Both the position numbers and the translations under genes were made by a program. 9,649 nucleotides of DNA from an uncultured Rhodospirillaceae bacterium (GTDB lineage: Bacteria > Pseudomonadota > Alphaproteobacteria > RF32 > CAG-239): positions 1-9,649 of the forward strand of contig OMQZ01000022.1 in NCBI GenBank assembly GCA_900313355.1, written 5' to 3'. Positions 1-5,853 of the stretch are shown in pieces. The notes under the pieces are model-generated. The model searched no databases. It saw only the letters and a program-made list of their open reading frames with translations, and was not told where the DNA came from. Every line of letters begins with the position of its first letter. Within the stretch, counting starts at the first letter, position 1.

Positions 1-28
1 AAAGAATGCCCGCAAATATAGGTCTCAT
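1..28 (-). CDS. Start of a NagZ-like beta-N-acetylhexosaminidase gene (partial)
   Basis: Only nine complete codons are inside the window: the minus strand from 28 reads MRPIFAGIL and stays open to the edge. Its ATG overlaps the stop of the SPOR gene as ATGA (25-28), which points to translational coupling. In many alphaproteobacteria the gene directly after this kind of SPOR protein is nagZ, the cytoplasmic glycoside hydrolase family 3 enzyme that removes GlcNAc from recycled muropeptides, and NagZ proteins can begin with a short hydrophobic beta strand of this sort. The identification rests on gene order and nine residues only, so it is an inference. No strong Shine-Dalgarno is visible; AAAGAA lies just upstream. 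Confidence 0.45.
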
Positions 29-918
29 TTTTCTTTAACCATACAGCTGCCGCCGCTTTGTTTGATTTTTGAGCAAAGCGATTCGGCGTCTGCCTTTGTT
101 TGATATGAGCCGACTTTTAAGCGGCTTAAGCCGTCATTTCCGGACTCAATCTGATAAGGCAGATTTTTAAGAACGGAATATTGTTTAACAAGTTGTTGAT
201 AGCCCTTTTCAACAGCATCTTTTTTAGAAGAAGCCATCATTTGAACGCTCCATTTGCCCTCATTTAAGGAAGCCGAAGCAAGAGGTTTTTCCTGAGGCTT
301 TTCTTGAGGCTTTTGCTCGGCAACATCAACATCTTTTTCTGTCTCTTGCTTTTGAGTAAGAGGTTCATTTGTTTTCAAAACTTTGACATCAATAACCGGC
401 AACTTTTCGGGAATTTTAAGTTTTTCCGTTGCGCTTGTTTCAACGGCGGCGATTAATTCATCCATATTTTCCGGCGATTCTTCGCTTAAAGGGTTGGCGC
501 TTGAAGAGGCTTCTTCTTCGGCAGTTATGGTTGGCATTTTCGGGGTTTCGGGAGCGGGGAGCAAACTCTCAACCGTAGTGTCTAAATCATCATTTTTTTC
601 CACCAAAGAATAAACGGTTTTATCCTGATTTAAAATTTCCATGCCACCGGGCTCGCTCGGTTGAATCTTAACAGGCAAAATCGGTCGGCGAATAATCGGA
701 ATTTCTTTGTTTGAATTGAAGCCGAAACGAGGCAAAAGCAAAAACCAGCTCACGAGTCCAGCTAAAATGATGCCGGCAACCGAGCCGATAAAACCGTTGC
801 GTGAACGCTCTAATTCACGGCGGCGTTGTTCAATGTCTTCTTGCATTTCTTGAGCGACTTTTTGCTTAAATTCGCTTAAATATTCTTCTTCTTTGGGATT
901 GTTAAACAGTTCTTTCAT
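25..918 (-). CDS. SPOR-domain (FtsN-like) single-pass inner-membrane protein
   Basis: This 297-residue protein has a cytoplasmic, highly charged N-terminus (1-41, Glu/Arg/Lys rich), one membrane segment at about 42-63, a long low-complexity periplasmic linker (about 65-218, Pro/Glu/Ser rich with a PQEKPQEKP repeat near 204-212) and a C-terminal SPOR domain (about 220-296, beginning GKWSVQMMAS). SPOR domains bind denuded septal peptidoglycan, so a role in cell division or envelope remodelling is likely. The motif GGMEILNQDK (91-100) followed by VY is typical of alphaproteobacterial SPOR proteins that precede nagZ. The ATG at 918 has GAGG seven bases upstream. Two cysteines in the SPOR domain (282, 292) could form a disulfide. 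It overlaps the next gene by ATGA. The family is sure, the exact role is not. Confidence 0.88.
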   Translation of the reverse strand: MKELFNNPKEEEYLSEFKQKVAQEMQEDIEQRRRELERSRNGFIGSVAGIILAGLVSWFLLLPRFGFNSNKEIPIIRRPILPVKIQPSEPGGMEILNQDKTVYSLVEKNDDLDTTVESLLPAPETPKMPTITAEEEASSSANPLSEESPENMDELIAAVETSATEKLKIPEKLPVIDVKVLKTNEPLTQKQETEKDVDVAEQKPQEKPQEKPLASASLNEGKWSVQMMASSKKDAVEKGYQQLVKQYSVLKNLPYQIESGNDGLSRLKVGSYQTKADAESLCSKIKQSGGSCMVKEK

Positions 919-964
919 TTCAAAGCCTCATAGTGTTCTGAAAACAAGCTAGCGCAAAAAACTT

Positions 965-970
965 TATAAT
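965..970 (+). promoter_or_regulatory. Possible -10 box (TATAAT) in the divergent SPOR/xthA spacer
   Basis: The 102-bp spacer between the SPOR gene and xthA is very AT-rich and holds a perfect TATAAT at 965-970 on the plus strand. No good -35 lies 16-18 bp upstream (AAACAA at 942-947). On the minus strand the same stretch reads TATAAA, with TTCAAG 16 bp upstream, so it may serve the SPOR gene instead or as well. Neither assignment is secure. Confidence 0.35.
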
Positions 971-1020
971 CATTTAATATCTGCCTTGAATTTATCAATT
1001 TTTTTATTAAACTGTGAATT

Positions 1021-1788
1021 ATGAAAGTTGCAACGTTAAACATCAATTCAATCAATGCGCGATTGCCTTTGCTGCTCGACTATATTAAAAGCACAAAGCC
1101 TGATATCATTTTGCTTCAAGAAATAAAAACCGAATATAATTCTTTTCCGTTTTTTGAAATAAATGCTTTAGGCTATGACGCAAAAGTTTTGGGCCAGAAA
1201 GGTTATAACGGGGTAGCCGTTATTTCAAAAAAGCCGGTTAAAGTCTTAAACGAAAACCTTCCGAATTTTGAAGACACTCAGGCAAGATATTTGGAAGTTT
1301 TATATGACGATGTGGTTGTTTCAAGCGTTTATATGCCGAACGGAAATCCTTTAGGCAGTGAAAAATTTGATTATAAGCTCAAATTTATGGATGCTTTTTA
1401 TGAACACGCAAAAAAGCTTTTAATTGAAAATGAAAAAGTTATTTTAGGCGGTGATTTTAATGTAATTTTGAGCTCATCTGATGTTTATGACGAAAATGAG
1501 TTCAAGGACAATGCGCTTTATGCCGAAGATGTGCGCCAAAAATTAACGGCTTTGAAATATTTGGGATATTATGATGCTTTTAAGTTGTTGCACCAAAATG
1601 ATGTCGGATACACTTATTGGAACTACGCCGCCGCTGCGTTTGAACGAGATATGGGGTTGCGCATTGATTATGTGTTATGCTCGGCATTGATGGCAGAAAA
1701 ACTGAAAGGTTGTGAAGTTGACAGGGCGCTGCGAACAACGGAAAAACCTTCGGACCATACGGCGCTTGTAGCCGTTTTTGAGGAATAA
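1021..1788 (+). CDS. xthA: Exodeoxyribonuclease III / AP endonuclease
   Basis: This is a 255-residue endonuclease/exonuclease/phosphatase-fold protein, close to the usual exonuclease III length. It cleaves DNA at abasic sites and removes 3' blocking groups or nucleotides, acting in base-excision repair. The active-site residues are all visible: Asn7 (LNINS), Glu34 (QEIK), Tyr104 (YMPNGNP), Asp145 and Asn147 (GGDFN), Asp216 (RIDYVL) and the Asp245-His246 pair in SDHTAL near the C-terminus. The ATG at 1021 places Asn7 as in Escherichia coli XthA, which supports this start, although no Shine-Dalgarno is visible before it. The stop codon touches the ATG of the S41 peptidase gene, so the two are probably cotranscribed. 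Confidence 0.95.
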   Translation: MKVATLNINSINARLPLLLDYIKSTKPDIILLQEIKTEYNSFPFFEINALGYDAKVLGQKGYNGVAVISKKPVKVLNENLPNFEDTQARYLEVLYDDVVVSSVYMPNGNPLGSEKFDYKLKFMDAFYEHAKKLLIENEKVILGGDFNVILSSSDVYDENEFKDNALYAEDVRQKLTALKYLGYYDAFKLLHQNDVGYTYWNYAAAAFERDMGLRIDYVLCSALMAEKLKGCEVDRALRTTEKPSDHTALVAVFEE

Positions 1789-2850
1789 ATGATGATAAAA
1801 AAAATAGCTGTTTTGATTTTTTGTGTTTTTATTTCATCAAATGCGTTTGCTCAAAAAGATGTTATCAGTGAAGTTTTTTTAAAAATAAATAACGAATATG
1901 TCGAAAACATGAGCAACAAAGACATTACCCTAAAAGGGTTGAGAGCATTGCTCAACATTGATAAAGACCTGACTTTAAGAAGATCACAAAACAAGGTGTT
2001 TTTATATTATAAAAATCAAAAATACAAAGAGTTTGATTTTCCGCAAAATGAAAATGACATCAAAGCATGGGTTGAATTTAACAAAAACGTGATGAACGAA
2101 GCAATAAAGATCTCGCCGTTGGTTGAAGTTCATGACTTTGAGCTTGAAGACCGTTTTGCTCAAAAAGTTTTTGAGGGGCTGGACGGATATTCACATTATT
2201 TTGGTGCGTTTGACGATAAAGATGAAAACAAACCTTTAAAAATCAGAAGGCACTATGCTGCCCGATTGGTTGATGATTTTTTGCTCATACGCTTGATAAG
2301 GTTTCAAAAAGACACGGCAGAAAAAATTAAAGAAAGTGTCGGAGAATGTTCAAAATGCAAGGGGCTCATTCTGGACTTGAGAGGAAACAAGGGCGGTTTT
2401 ATTAATGAAGCGATTAAAATTGCGGGGTTGTTTTTAGACGAGGGGATCGTGACTTATACGCAAGCCTCTGAAAACAGCACCCCTCAATATTATACAGCTC
2501 CTGCCGGTGATATACTTTCAAACAAGCCGATGGCGATTTTAATTGATGGCGCAACAGCTTCGGCCGCCGAAATTTTGGCGGCGGCCCTTTCCGAACAAAA
2601 CAGGGCTGTTTTAATCGGGACAAAAACATATGGCAAAGGGGCGGTTCAAGATGTTGAAAAAATAGGCTCTGACCGTGCAATAAGCGTAACAACTTCGTTT
2701 TTTTATACACCGTCGGGCTTAAATATTGATAAAAAAGGCCTGACGCCGTTTATTTGTACGGGGTTGAGCGAAGATTGCGAAAAAGAAGATCGATTCGATA
2801 AAGAAGAAGACATTGAAAGAGCGGTTAAATATCTCAAAACGGGGATATAA
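1789..2850 (+). CDS. Secreted S41-family (C-terminal-processing-like) peptidase without PDZ domain
   Basis: This is a 353-residue exported serine peptidase. A signal peptide is clear: Lys-Lys, a hydrophobic core at 6-16 and a likely cleavage after Ala21 (AFA-QKD). The S41 core follows, with LILDLRGNKGG (193-203), Ser258 in ATASAAEI as nucleophile and Lys283 in TYGKGAVQ as general base. The Ser-Lys spacing of 25 matches Tsp/Prc and CtpA. The PDZ domain that CtpA-type enzymes carry between the helical LDGYSHYF segment (about 131-138) and the catalytic core is missing; only about 25 residues separate them. It probably acts in the periplasm, substrate unknown. GAGGA at 1780-1784 is 4 nt from the ATG at 1789 but 7 nt from that at 1792, so MIKKI (1792) may be the real start. 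The gene abuts xthA. Confidence 0.87.
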   Translation: MMIKKIAVLIFCVFISSNAFAQKDVISEVFLKINNEYVENMSNKDITLKGLRALLNIDKDLTLRRSQNKVFLYYKNQKYKEFDFPQNENDIKAWVEFNKNVMNEAIKISPLVEVHDFELEDRFAQKVFEGLDGYSHYFGAFDDKDENKPLKIRRHYAARLVDDFLLIRLIRFQKDTAEKIKESVGECSKCKGLILDLRGNKGGFINEAIKIAGLFLDEGIVTYTQASENSTPQYYTAPAGDILSNKPMAILIDGATASAAEILAAALSEQNRAVLIGTKTYGKGAVQDVEKIGSDRAISVTTSFFYTPSGLNIDKKGLTPFICTGLSEDCEKEDRFDKEEDIERAVKYLKTGI

Positions 2851-2859
2851 AAAAACTTG

Positions 2860-2887
2860 TTGACAAAGACTTAAAAATATGTATATT
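2860..2887 (+). promoter_or_regulatory. Sigma-70-type promoter of rpmG
   Basis: A perfect -35 box TTGACA (2860-2865) is followed after 16 bp by TATATT (2882-2887). The predicted start is near 2894, about 35 bp before the rpmG ATG. It lies immediately after the S41 gene stop and explains why rpmG can be expressed apart from the upstream operon. It is among the strongest promoter matches in the window, fitting a ribosomal protein gene. Confidence 0.75.
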
Positions 2888-2929
2888 ACGCTCAAATGTT
2901 TTATCAATTTTAATAAAAGAGTATAAAAA

Positions 2930-3097
2930 ATGGCAAAAGCAGTAAAAGTAAAAGTTAAGTTAGAGAGCAGTGCCGGAACAGGCACATTCTATTTGGCAGA
3001 GAAGAATCCGAGAACTCATCCGGAAAAATTGGTTTTGAAAAAATATGATAAAAAATCAAAGAAACACGAAGAGTTCGTTGAAAAGAAATTGAAGTAA
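2930..3097 (+). CDS. rpmG: 50S ribosomal protein L33
   Basis: This 55-residue basic protein starts MAKAVKVKVKLES and carries the L33 signatures NPRTHPEKLVLKKYD (about 26-40) and a lysine-rich C-terminus. L33 sits near the E site of the large ribosomal subunit. It has no cysteines, so it is the zinc-free (C-minus) form. The length matches the bacterial family (about 50-56 residues). A weak purine stretch (AAAGAG, about 2916-2921) precedes the ATG. It is monocistronic: its own promoter lies upstream and a strong hairpin terminator follows. Confidence 0.93.
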   Translation: MAKAVKVKVKLESSAGTGTFYLAEKNPRTHPEKLVLKKYDKKSKKHEEFVEKKLK

Positions 3098-3115
3098 TTT
3101 CTTCTTGGCAAAAAA

Positions 3116-3148
3116 TGAAAAAGGCCTCTGACAAGAGGTCTTTTTTTT
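3116..3148. terminator. Bidirectional intrinsic terminator between rpmG and the xer gene
   Basis: The stem AAGGCCTCT (3121-3129) pairs with AGAGGTCTT (3134-3142) across a GACA loop with one G-U pair, preceded by a run of A and followed by eight T. It terminates rpmG on the plus strand. The reverse strand also gives a stem followed by a T run, serving the convergent xer gene that ends at 3152. Confidence 0.87.
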
Positions 3149-3151
3149 GTT

Positions 3152-4090
3152 CTATTTGTTGTTTTGTGCATACGCCTTGTCGTATTCTTTTTTTAATTTT
3201 TCGAGCGAAACATTTGTATAGCGTTCGGTGGTTGAAAGAGATTCGTGCCCCAAAAGCTCCTGAATGGAACGTAAGTCACATCCCACATCTAAAAGCTGAG
3301 TGGCAAAGGAGTGACGGAGCGCGTGGGGGGTAACGCTTTCGGACAATCCCATATAAGCGCGTATTTTTTGCATCTGGCGCTGGATGATGCGAGCCGTTAA
3401 GCGCTCGCCTCTGGCGCCGACAAACAAAGGATCGCCTTCTTTGAGACCATAAGGAACGATTTTTAAATAAGCTTCAATCGCCTCAAATTCGGCAGGCAAT
3501 ATCGGCACAACACGTTCTTTGTTGCCCTTTCCTTTAACAATAAGGGCTTTTTGATCTTTTTTGATTTGTCCGACATTCAAATTTAAGGCCTCAGAAATTC
3601 GTAGTCCGGAGCCATAAAGCAAAATCATAACGGCACGGTCGCGCAACCCCTGCCAATCTGATTTTGAAAAAAACGGTGCTTGGTCCAAAAGCTCAAAAGC
3701 ATCATCAGCATCAATGGCTTTCGGTAAAGTTTTAGATTTTTTGGGGTTTGAAACAAGACTGACAGATTCGTTTTTAATGGAGTGTTTTTTATTAAGCCAC
3801 TTAAAAAAGTTTTTAATCGCGGAGAGTTCACGCGAAAGTGATGATTTTTCAATATTTTTTGAAGCGCGCGCGCTGATAAAACGCCTGAAATCGCGAACAT
3901 CTAAAGCCTCTAGGGCAGAAGGGGTAAGATTTTCAAAAAAATTGATGAAAAAAGATAAATCGCGTAAATAAGCATCTGCCGTATGCACACTGTAACGGCG
4001 CTCTTTTAAAAGCCAGTCTCTCCATTCATCAATCAGGATTTTTAATTGAGGAGAGGCATTAAAATTAATCGCGTTTTTCATAAGAAACAT
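3152..4090 (-). CDS. XerC/XerD-type site-specific tyrosine recombinase
   Basis: This 312-residue recombinase has an N-terminal SAM-like core-binding domain (about 14-105) and a C-terminal catalytic domain (about 120-300). All catalytic residues are visible: Arg164 (GSGLRISEAL), Lys188 (KGKGNKER), His256 and Arg259 (HALRHSFAT), His282 (LLGHESL) and the nucleophile Tyr291 (TERYTN). XerC and XerD act together at dif to resolve chromosome dimers. Length, tail (YTNVSLEKL) and absence of mobile-element neighbours favour a housekeeping Xer over a phage integrase. The sequence leans to XerC but I cannot separate XerC from XerD safely. Two starts are possible, 4090 and 4081 (MKNAINF); neither has a Shine-Dalgarno. 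It converges with rpmG over a shared terminator. Confidence 0.9.
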   Translation of the reverse strand: MFLMKNAINFNASPQLKILIDEWRDWLLKERRYSVHTADAYLRDLSFFINFFENLTPSALEALDVRDFRRFISARASKNIEKSSLSRELSAIKNFFKWLNKKHSIKNESVSLVSNPKKSKTLPKAIDADDAFELLDQAPFFSKSDWQGLRDRAVMILLYGSGLRISEALNLNVGQIKKDQKALIVKGKGNKERVVPILPAEFEAIEAYLKIVPYGLKEGDPLFVGARGERLTARIIQRQMQKIRAYMGLSESVTPHALRHSFATQLLDVGCDLRSIQELLGHESLSTTERYTNVSLEKLKKEYDKAYAQNNK

Positions 4091-4159
4091 GATAAGAAAA
4101 ATAAGTTAATTTTTGCTTTAATTAAAGTTTTTGGGCTATGGCTGTCTTTTTGTTTTTTA

Positions 4160-4185
4160 TTGACAACAAATAAAAAAAATGTCAA
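4160..4185. promoter_or_regulatory. Inverted TTGACA pair, candidate divergent -35 boxes
   Basis: TTGACA at 4160-4165 and TGTCAA at 4180-4185 form a 6-bp inverted repeat with a 14-bp A-rich centre. On the minus strand TTGACA is followed after 18 bp by AATAAA (4161-4156), a plausible xer promoter. On the plus strand the matching -10 is weak (CAAATT at 4183-4188). The repeat could equally be an operator shared by the xer gene and the ACP-like gene. Confidence 0.35.
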
Positions 4186-4230
4186 ATTTAAGGCAAAGAA
4201 AAGTTTTATGTCAATTAAATACCTATTGTT

Positions 4231-4473
4231 ATGAAAGACAAAAGAAAACTCATCAACGACCTCATCTTCGAGGTAACGGGTGTTTGTGTTGAGACCGCGC
4301 CTGATGATGCCACCATGGAAAGCCTTGGTCTCGACCTCTTGGATATCTGGGATATTCAGGAAGAGTGCATCTCTCGGTTTTCGATTTTGGCAGACGACGA
4401 CCTGAGCTTTGAGACAACGATTGAAGATCTCATCAAAAGTCTCGAAAGCGTTGACTTCACGGGCGCCTGCTAA
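4231..4473 (+). CDS. Small acidic acyl-carrier-protein-like protein lacking the phosphopantetheine serine
   Basis: This 80-residue acidic protein has no function I recognise with confidence. Its pattern fits a four-helix ACP fold: an amphipathic helix 1 (4-16), DATMESLGLDLLD (26-38) where ACPs have a LGxDSLD motif, a helix 2 equivalent (38-50) and an acidic C-terminal helix (62-73). The serine that carries phosphopantetheine is Leu36 here, so it could not be a normal acyl carrier. Codon use stands out: ATC, CTC, GAC and GAG dominate and GC is near one half, against ATT/TTT/GAT-rich neighbours, which hints at acquisition or unusual selection. No Shine-Dalgarno is visible; the ATG overlaps the stop of a short upstream reading frame as ATGA. 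A strong terminator follows. The ACP-like reading is an inference from spacing and hydrophobic pattern. Confidence 0.7.
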   Translation: MKDKRKLINDLIFEVTGVCVETAPDDATMESLGLDLLDIWDIQEECISRFSILADDDLSFETTIEDLIKSLESVDFTGAC

Positions 4474-4509
4474 GAGAGCACAAACAGTCTTCGAGCTTTT
4501 TATCTTTTT

Positions 4510-4538
4510 GCCCTGTCAGCACATGACGGGGCTTTTTT
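4510..4538 (+). terminator. Intrinsic terminator of the ACP-like gene
   Basis: GCCCTGTCA (4510-4518) pairs with TGACGGGGC (4524-4532) with one T-G wobble across a GCACA loop, followed by six T (4533-4538). It lies about 36 bp after the stop codon of the ACP-like gene. Confidence 0.85.
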
Positions 4539-4539
4539 G

Positions 4540-4739
4540 TTTTTATAAAGGAAGATAAAGCATTCAAATAAATGGCGGTCTAGCTTTCTAAGCGCTTGCT
4601 TCGCTAAAGCTTGCAACCGCTAAAGAAAGCGTCGGTCACTTGTTTTGTAACATTTGCTTGGCATCGCTATCGCTTGCGCGCAAATTAACAAAACTGCGCC
4701 GCGCCTAACAAAAAAAGCACCGTTTGGTGCTTTTTTTAT
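4540..4739. other. Structured intergenic region with two long stem-loops (possible small RNA or repeat element)
   Basis: No convincing protein gene lies here. Stem-loop 1 spans 4583-4630: GCTTTCT (4583-4589) with AGAAAGC (4624-4630), then AGCG (4591-4594) with CGCT (4618-4621), and an inner hairpin GCTT/AAGC (4598-4601/4607-4610). Stem-loop 2 spans 4642-4694: GTTTTGT (4642-4648) with ACAAAAC (4688-4694) and ATTTGC (4652-4657) with GCAAAT (4680-4685). A TATAAA (4544-4549) lies upstream on the plus strand and the symmetric terminator at 4709-4737 could end a plus-strand RNA of roughly 180 nt. The segment is richer in GC than its surroundings. Whether it is transcribed, or is a dispersed palindromic repeat, cannot be told from one copy. 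Confidence 0.35.
4709..4737. terminator. Symmetric intrinsic terminator, ends tRNA-Arg on the minus strand
   Basis: GCACC (4717-4721) and GGTGC (4726-4730) form a stem around a GTTT loop, flanked by an A run on the left and seven T on the right, so the stem extends through A-T pairs and works in both directions. On the minus strand it begins three bases past the tRNA CCA end. Confidence 0.82.
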
Positions 4740-4816
4740 TGGCGCGCTCTGGGCGATTCGAACGCCCGACCCACAGCTTAGAAGGCTGTTGCTCTATCCA
4801 GCTGAGCTAAGAGCGC
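4740..4816 (-). tRNA. tRNA-Arg, anticodon UCU
   Basis: The minus strand folds as a full cloverleaf of 77 nt. The acceptor stem GCGCTCT/AGAGCGC is perfect, the D stem is GCTC/GAGC, the anticodon stem ACAGC/GCTGT carries loop CTTCTAA (anticodon TCT), and the T arm GGGCG-TTCGAAT-CGCCC is canonical. The discriminator is G and CCA is encoded. It reads AGA codons, which are common in the neighbouring AT-rich genes. A lone TTGACA (4862-4857) upstream may be its -35 box, but I see no convincing -10 at the right distance. Confidence 0.97.
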
Positions 4817-4871
4817 AGATGAAATCAGACACTCTTTTTTCATATTTTGCGCTCTTTGTCAATAGCTATTT

Positions 4872-5468
4872 TTATTTTTGTTTTCGTGCAAGTCTTTTTT
4901 TAATCGTCTTTTTCTTTTCAACCGAAAAGCCGAATTTGCCGAGCTTTCGTCCTAAAGTGTAATAAAATCCGTGAGCATAGGCAATCAAACCGGCTTTTTC
5001 CAAATCAAGAGCGCCGGCTTTGTTGATATATTGATCATCGACACTGACGGCTTTAATTTCAGCCAAAAACATATCATGTGTGCCGTATGATTTGATGTCA
5101 ATTACCTGACATTCAAGCGAAACGGGCGCCTCGATGATTTGAGGGGCTAAAACGGTTTGACACGCGCCGGCCGTTAAGCCGCAAAGCTTGAATTTGTCGG
5201 TGTCGCGACCTGATTTAACGCCGCAAAAATCAGTCGCTTTTGCAAGGGCTAAATTGGGCAGATTAATCACAAACTCCTTTGTTTTTGAGATAATTTCATG
5301 CGAATATCGCGATGGCCTGATAGAAACATATGTCAGTGCGGGATCAGAGGCAATAATGCCCGTCCAAGCGGCTGTCATAACGTTCGGCTTTTCGGTGCTT
5401 CCTGATGAAATAAGAGCGGGAGGAAGAGGGGCGAGCATTGTTCCGGCGCGCCATGTGATTTTTGCCAT
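4872..5468 (-). CDS. Flavin reductase-like (FMN-binding split-barrel) protein
   Basis: This 198-residue protein belongs to the flavin reductase-like/flavoredoxin group (DIM6/NTAB), whose members bind FMN and act as flavin reductases or electron carriers. Visible marks in order are MLAPLPPALISSG (11-23), AWTG (34-37), SDP (41-43), SIRPSRYS (49-56), FVINLP (66-71), CGVKSGRDTDKF (82-93), APVSLEC (114-120), HDMFLAEI (131-138) and LGKFGFS (176-182), followed by a lysine/arginine-rich tail. The ATG at 5468 has AAGGA about 9 nt upstream, inside the end of the repressor gene, and only 3 nt separate the two genes, so they form an operon. The physiological electron partner cannot be read from sequence. 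Members of this group are often encoded beside small HTH regulators, consistent with redox or metabolite control. Confidence 0.88.
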   Translation of the reverse strand: MAKITWRAGTMLAPLPPALISSGSTEKPNVMTAAWTGIIASDPALTYVSIRPSRYSHEIISKTKEFVINLPNLALAKATDFCGVKSGRDTDKFKLCGLTAGACQTVLAPQIIEAPVSLECQVIDIKSYGTHDMFLAEIKAVSVDDQYINKAGALDLEKAGLIAYAHGFYYTLGRKLGKFGFSVEKKKTIKKRLARKQK

Positions 5469-5471
5469 TTT

Positions 5472-5735
5472 TCAGTCCTTGTTTAAAAAAGTTAAAAGCT
5501 TTTTGATTTTTTTATTTTCCAAACGATAAAAAATCTGTTGTTTGTGGCGGCGGGTTTGAACAATTTCGGCTCTTCGCAAAACGGCCAAATGCTGAGAAAG
5601 GGCAGATTGGCTGAGACCGAGTTTTTTTTCCATCTCGCCGACGGACAATTCACTATGACGCAAATAAAATAAAATTTCAAGCCTTTTAATGTTTGCAACG
5701 GCTCTTAAAAGAAGGGCGGTTTTTTGTAAATTCAT
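5472..5735 (-). CDS. ArsR-family winged-helix transcriptional regulator
   Basis: This 87-residue protein is a minimal ArsR/SmtB-type DNA-binding protein. It shows helix 1-2 LLLRAVANIKRLEILFYL (8-25), the helix-turn-helix ELSVGEMEKKLGLSQSALSQHL (29-50) and a wing ending in QQIFYRLE (66-73). The metal motif ELCVCDL is replaced by ELSVGEM and the protein has no cysteine at all, so thiolate metal sensing or thiol-based redox sensing of the BigR/YgaV kind is excluded. The signal it reads is unknown. The start at 5735 is well supported by AAGGAG (5748-5743) 7 nt upstream. It is the first gene of an operon with the flavin-reductase-like gene and probably controls it and itself through the repeats at 5752-5830. 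Confidence 0.9.
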   Translation of the reverse strand: MNLQKTALLLRAVANIKRLEILFYLRHSELSVGEMEKKLGLSQSALSQHLAVLRRAEIVQTRRHKQQIFYRLENKKIKKLLTFLNKD

Positions 5736-5751
5736 TTCAATTCTCCTTAAA

Positions 5752-5769
5752 ATTGATTTAAGAAGAAAA
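5752..5769. repeat. 18-bp direct repeat, copy 1 (candidate operator)
   Basis: ATTGATTTAAGAAGAAAA is repeated exactly at 5813-5830. This copy overlaps the palindrome TTAAA-N5-TTTAA (5747-5761) and lies just downstream of the predicted transcription start of the arsR-type operon, where a bound repressor would block it. Confidence 0.6.
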
Positions 5770-5778
5770 TAAAACTTT

Positions 5779-5807
5779 TAAATAAGCCGATTGTTATAAA
5801 AAGACAA
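5779..5807 (-). promoter_or_regulatory. Candidate promoter of the arsR-type/flavin-reductase operon
   Basis: On the minus strand TTGTCT (5807-5802) is followed after 17 bp by TATTTA (5784-5779), giving a start near 5772 and a leader of about 37 nt to the ATG at 5735. It sits between the two copies of the 18-bp repeat. Confidence 0.5.
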
Positions 5808-5812
5808 AAGAG

Positions 5813-5830
5813 ATTGATTTAAGAAGAAAA
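5813..5830. repeat. 18-bp direct repeat, copy 2 (candidate operator)
   Basis: This is an exact second copy of ATTGATTTAAGAAGAAAA, starting 61 bp from copy 1 (about six helical turns). It lies just upstream of the candidate -35 box of the minus-strand operon. Confidence 0.6.
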
Positions 5831-5853
5831 GAGAAGTAAAAAAGAATTTATAG

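Noticed and set aside
2719..2985. 88-residue minus-strand frame over the rpmG promoter
   Set aside because: It is the antisense of the S41 gene end, the promoter and the rpmG start, and its Phe-rich product reflects antisense of Lys-rich coding sequence.
3152..4090. Phage or integron integrase reading of the tyrosine recombinase
   Set aside because: Length, the XerC/D-like motifs and tail, and flanking by rpmG with a shared terminator fit chromosomal Xer; no phage genes, attC-like cassettes or flanking repeats are seen.
4046..4234. 62-residue plus-strand frame ending in ATGA overlap with the ACP-like gene
   Set aside because: It begins with TTG inside the antisense of the xer gene, is Lys/Leu-rich as expected of translated A/T-rich DNA, and has no family features. 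A short leader (MSIKYLLL from 4208) coupled to the ACP-like gene remains conceivable but unsupported.
4740..4816. tRNA-Arg as an integration site of a mobile element
   Set aside because: tRNA-Arg genes often serve as attachment sites and a tyrosine recombinase lies nearby, but no second copy of the tRNA 3' end is present in the window and the recombinase looks like a housekeeping Xer protein.
4654..4962. 102-residue plus-strand open frame across the tRNA region
   Set aside because: Its central part is simply the antisense of tRNA-Arg (a well-known artefact beginning near WAIRTPDPQL), and it runs over the terminator and into the flavin-reductase gene.
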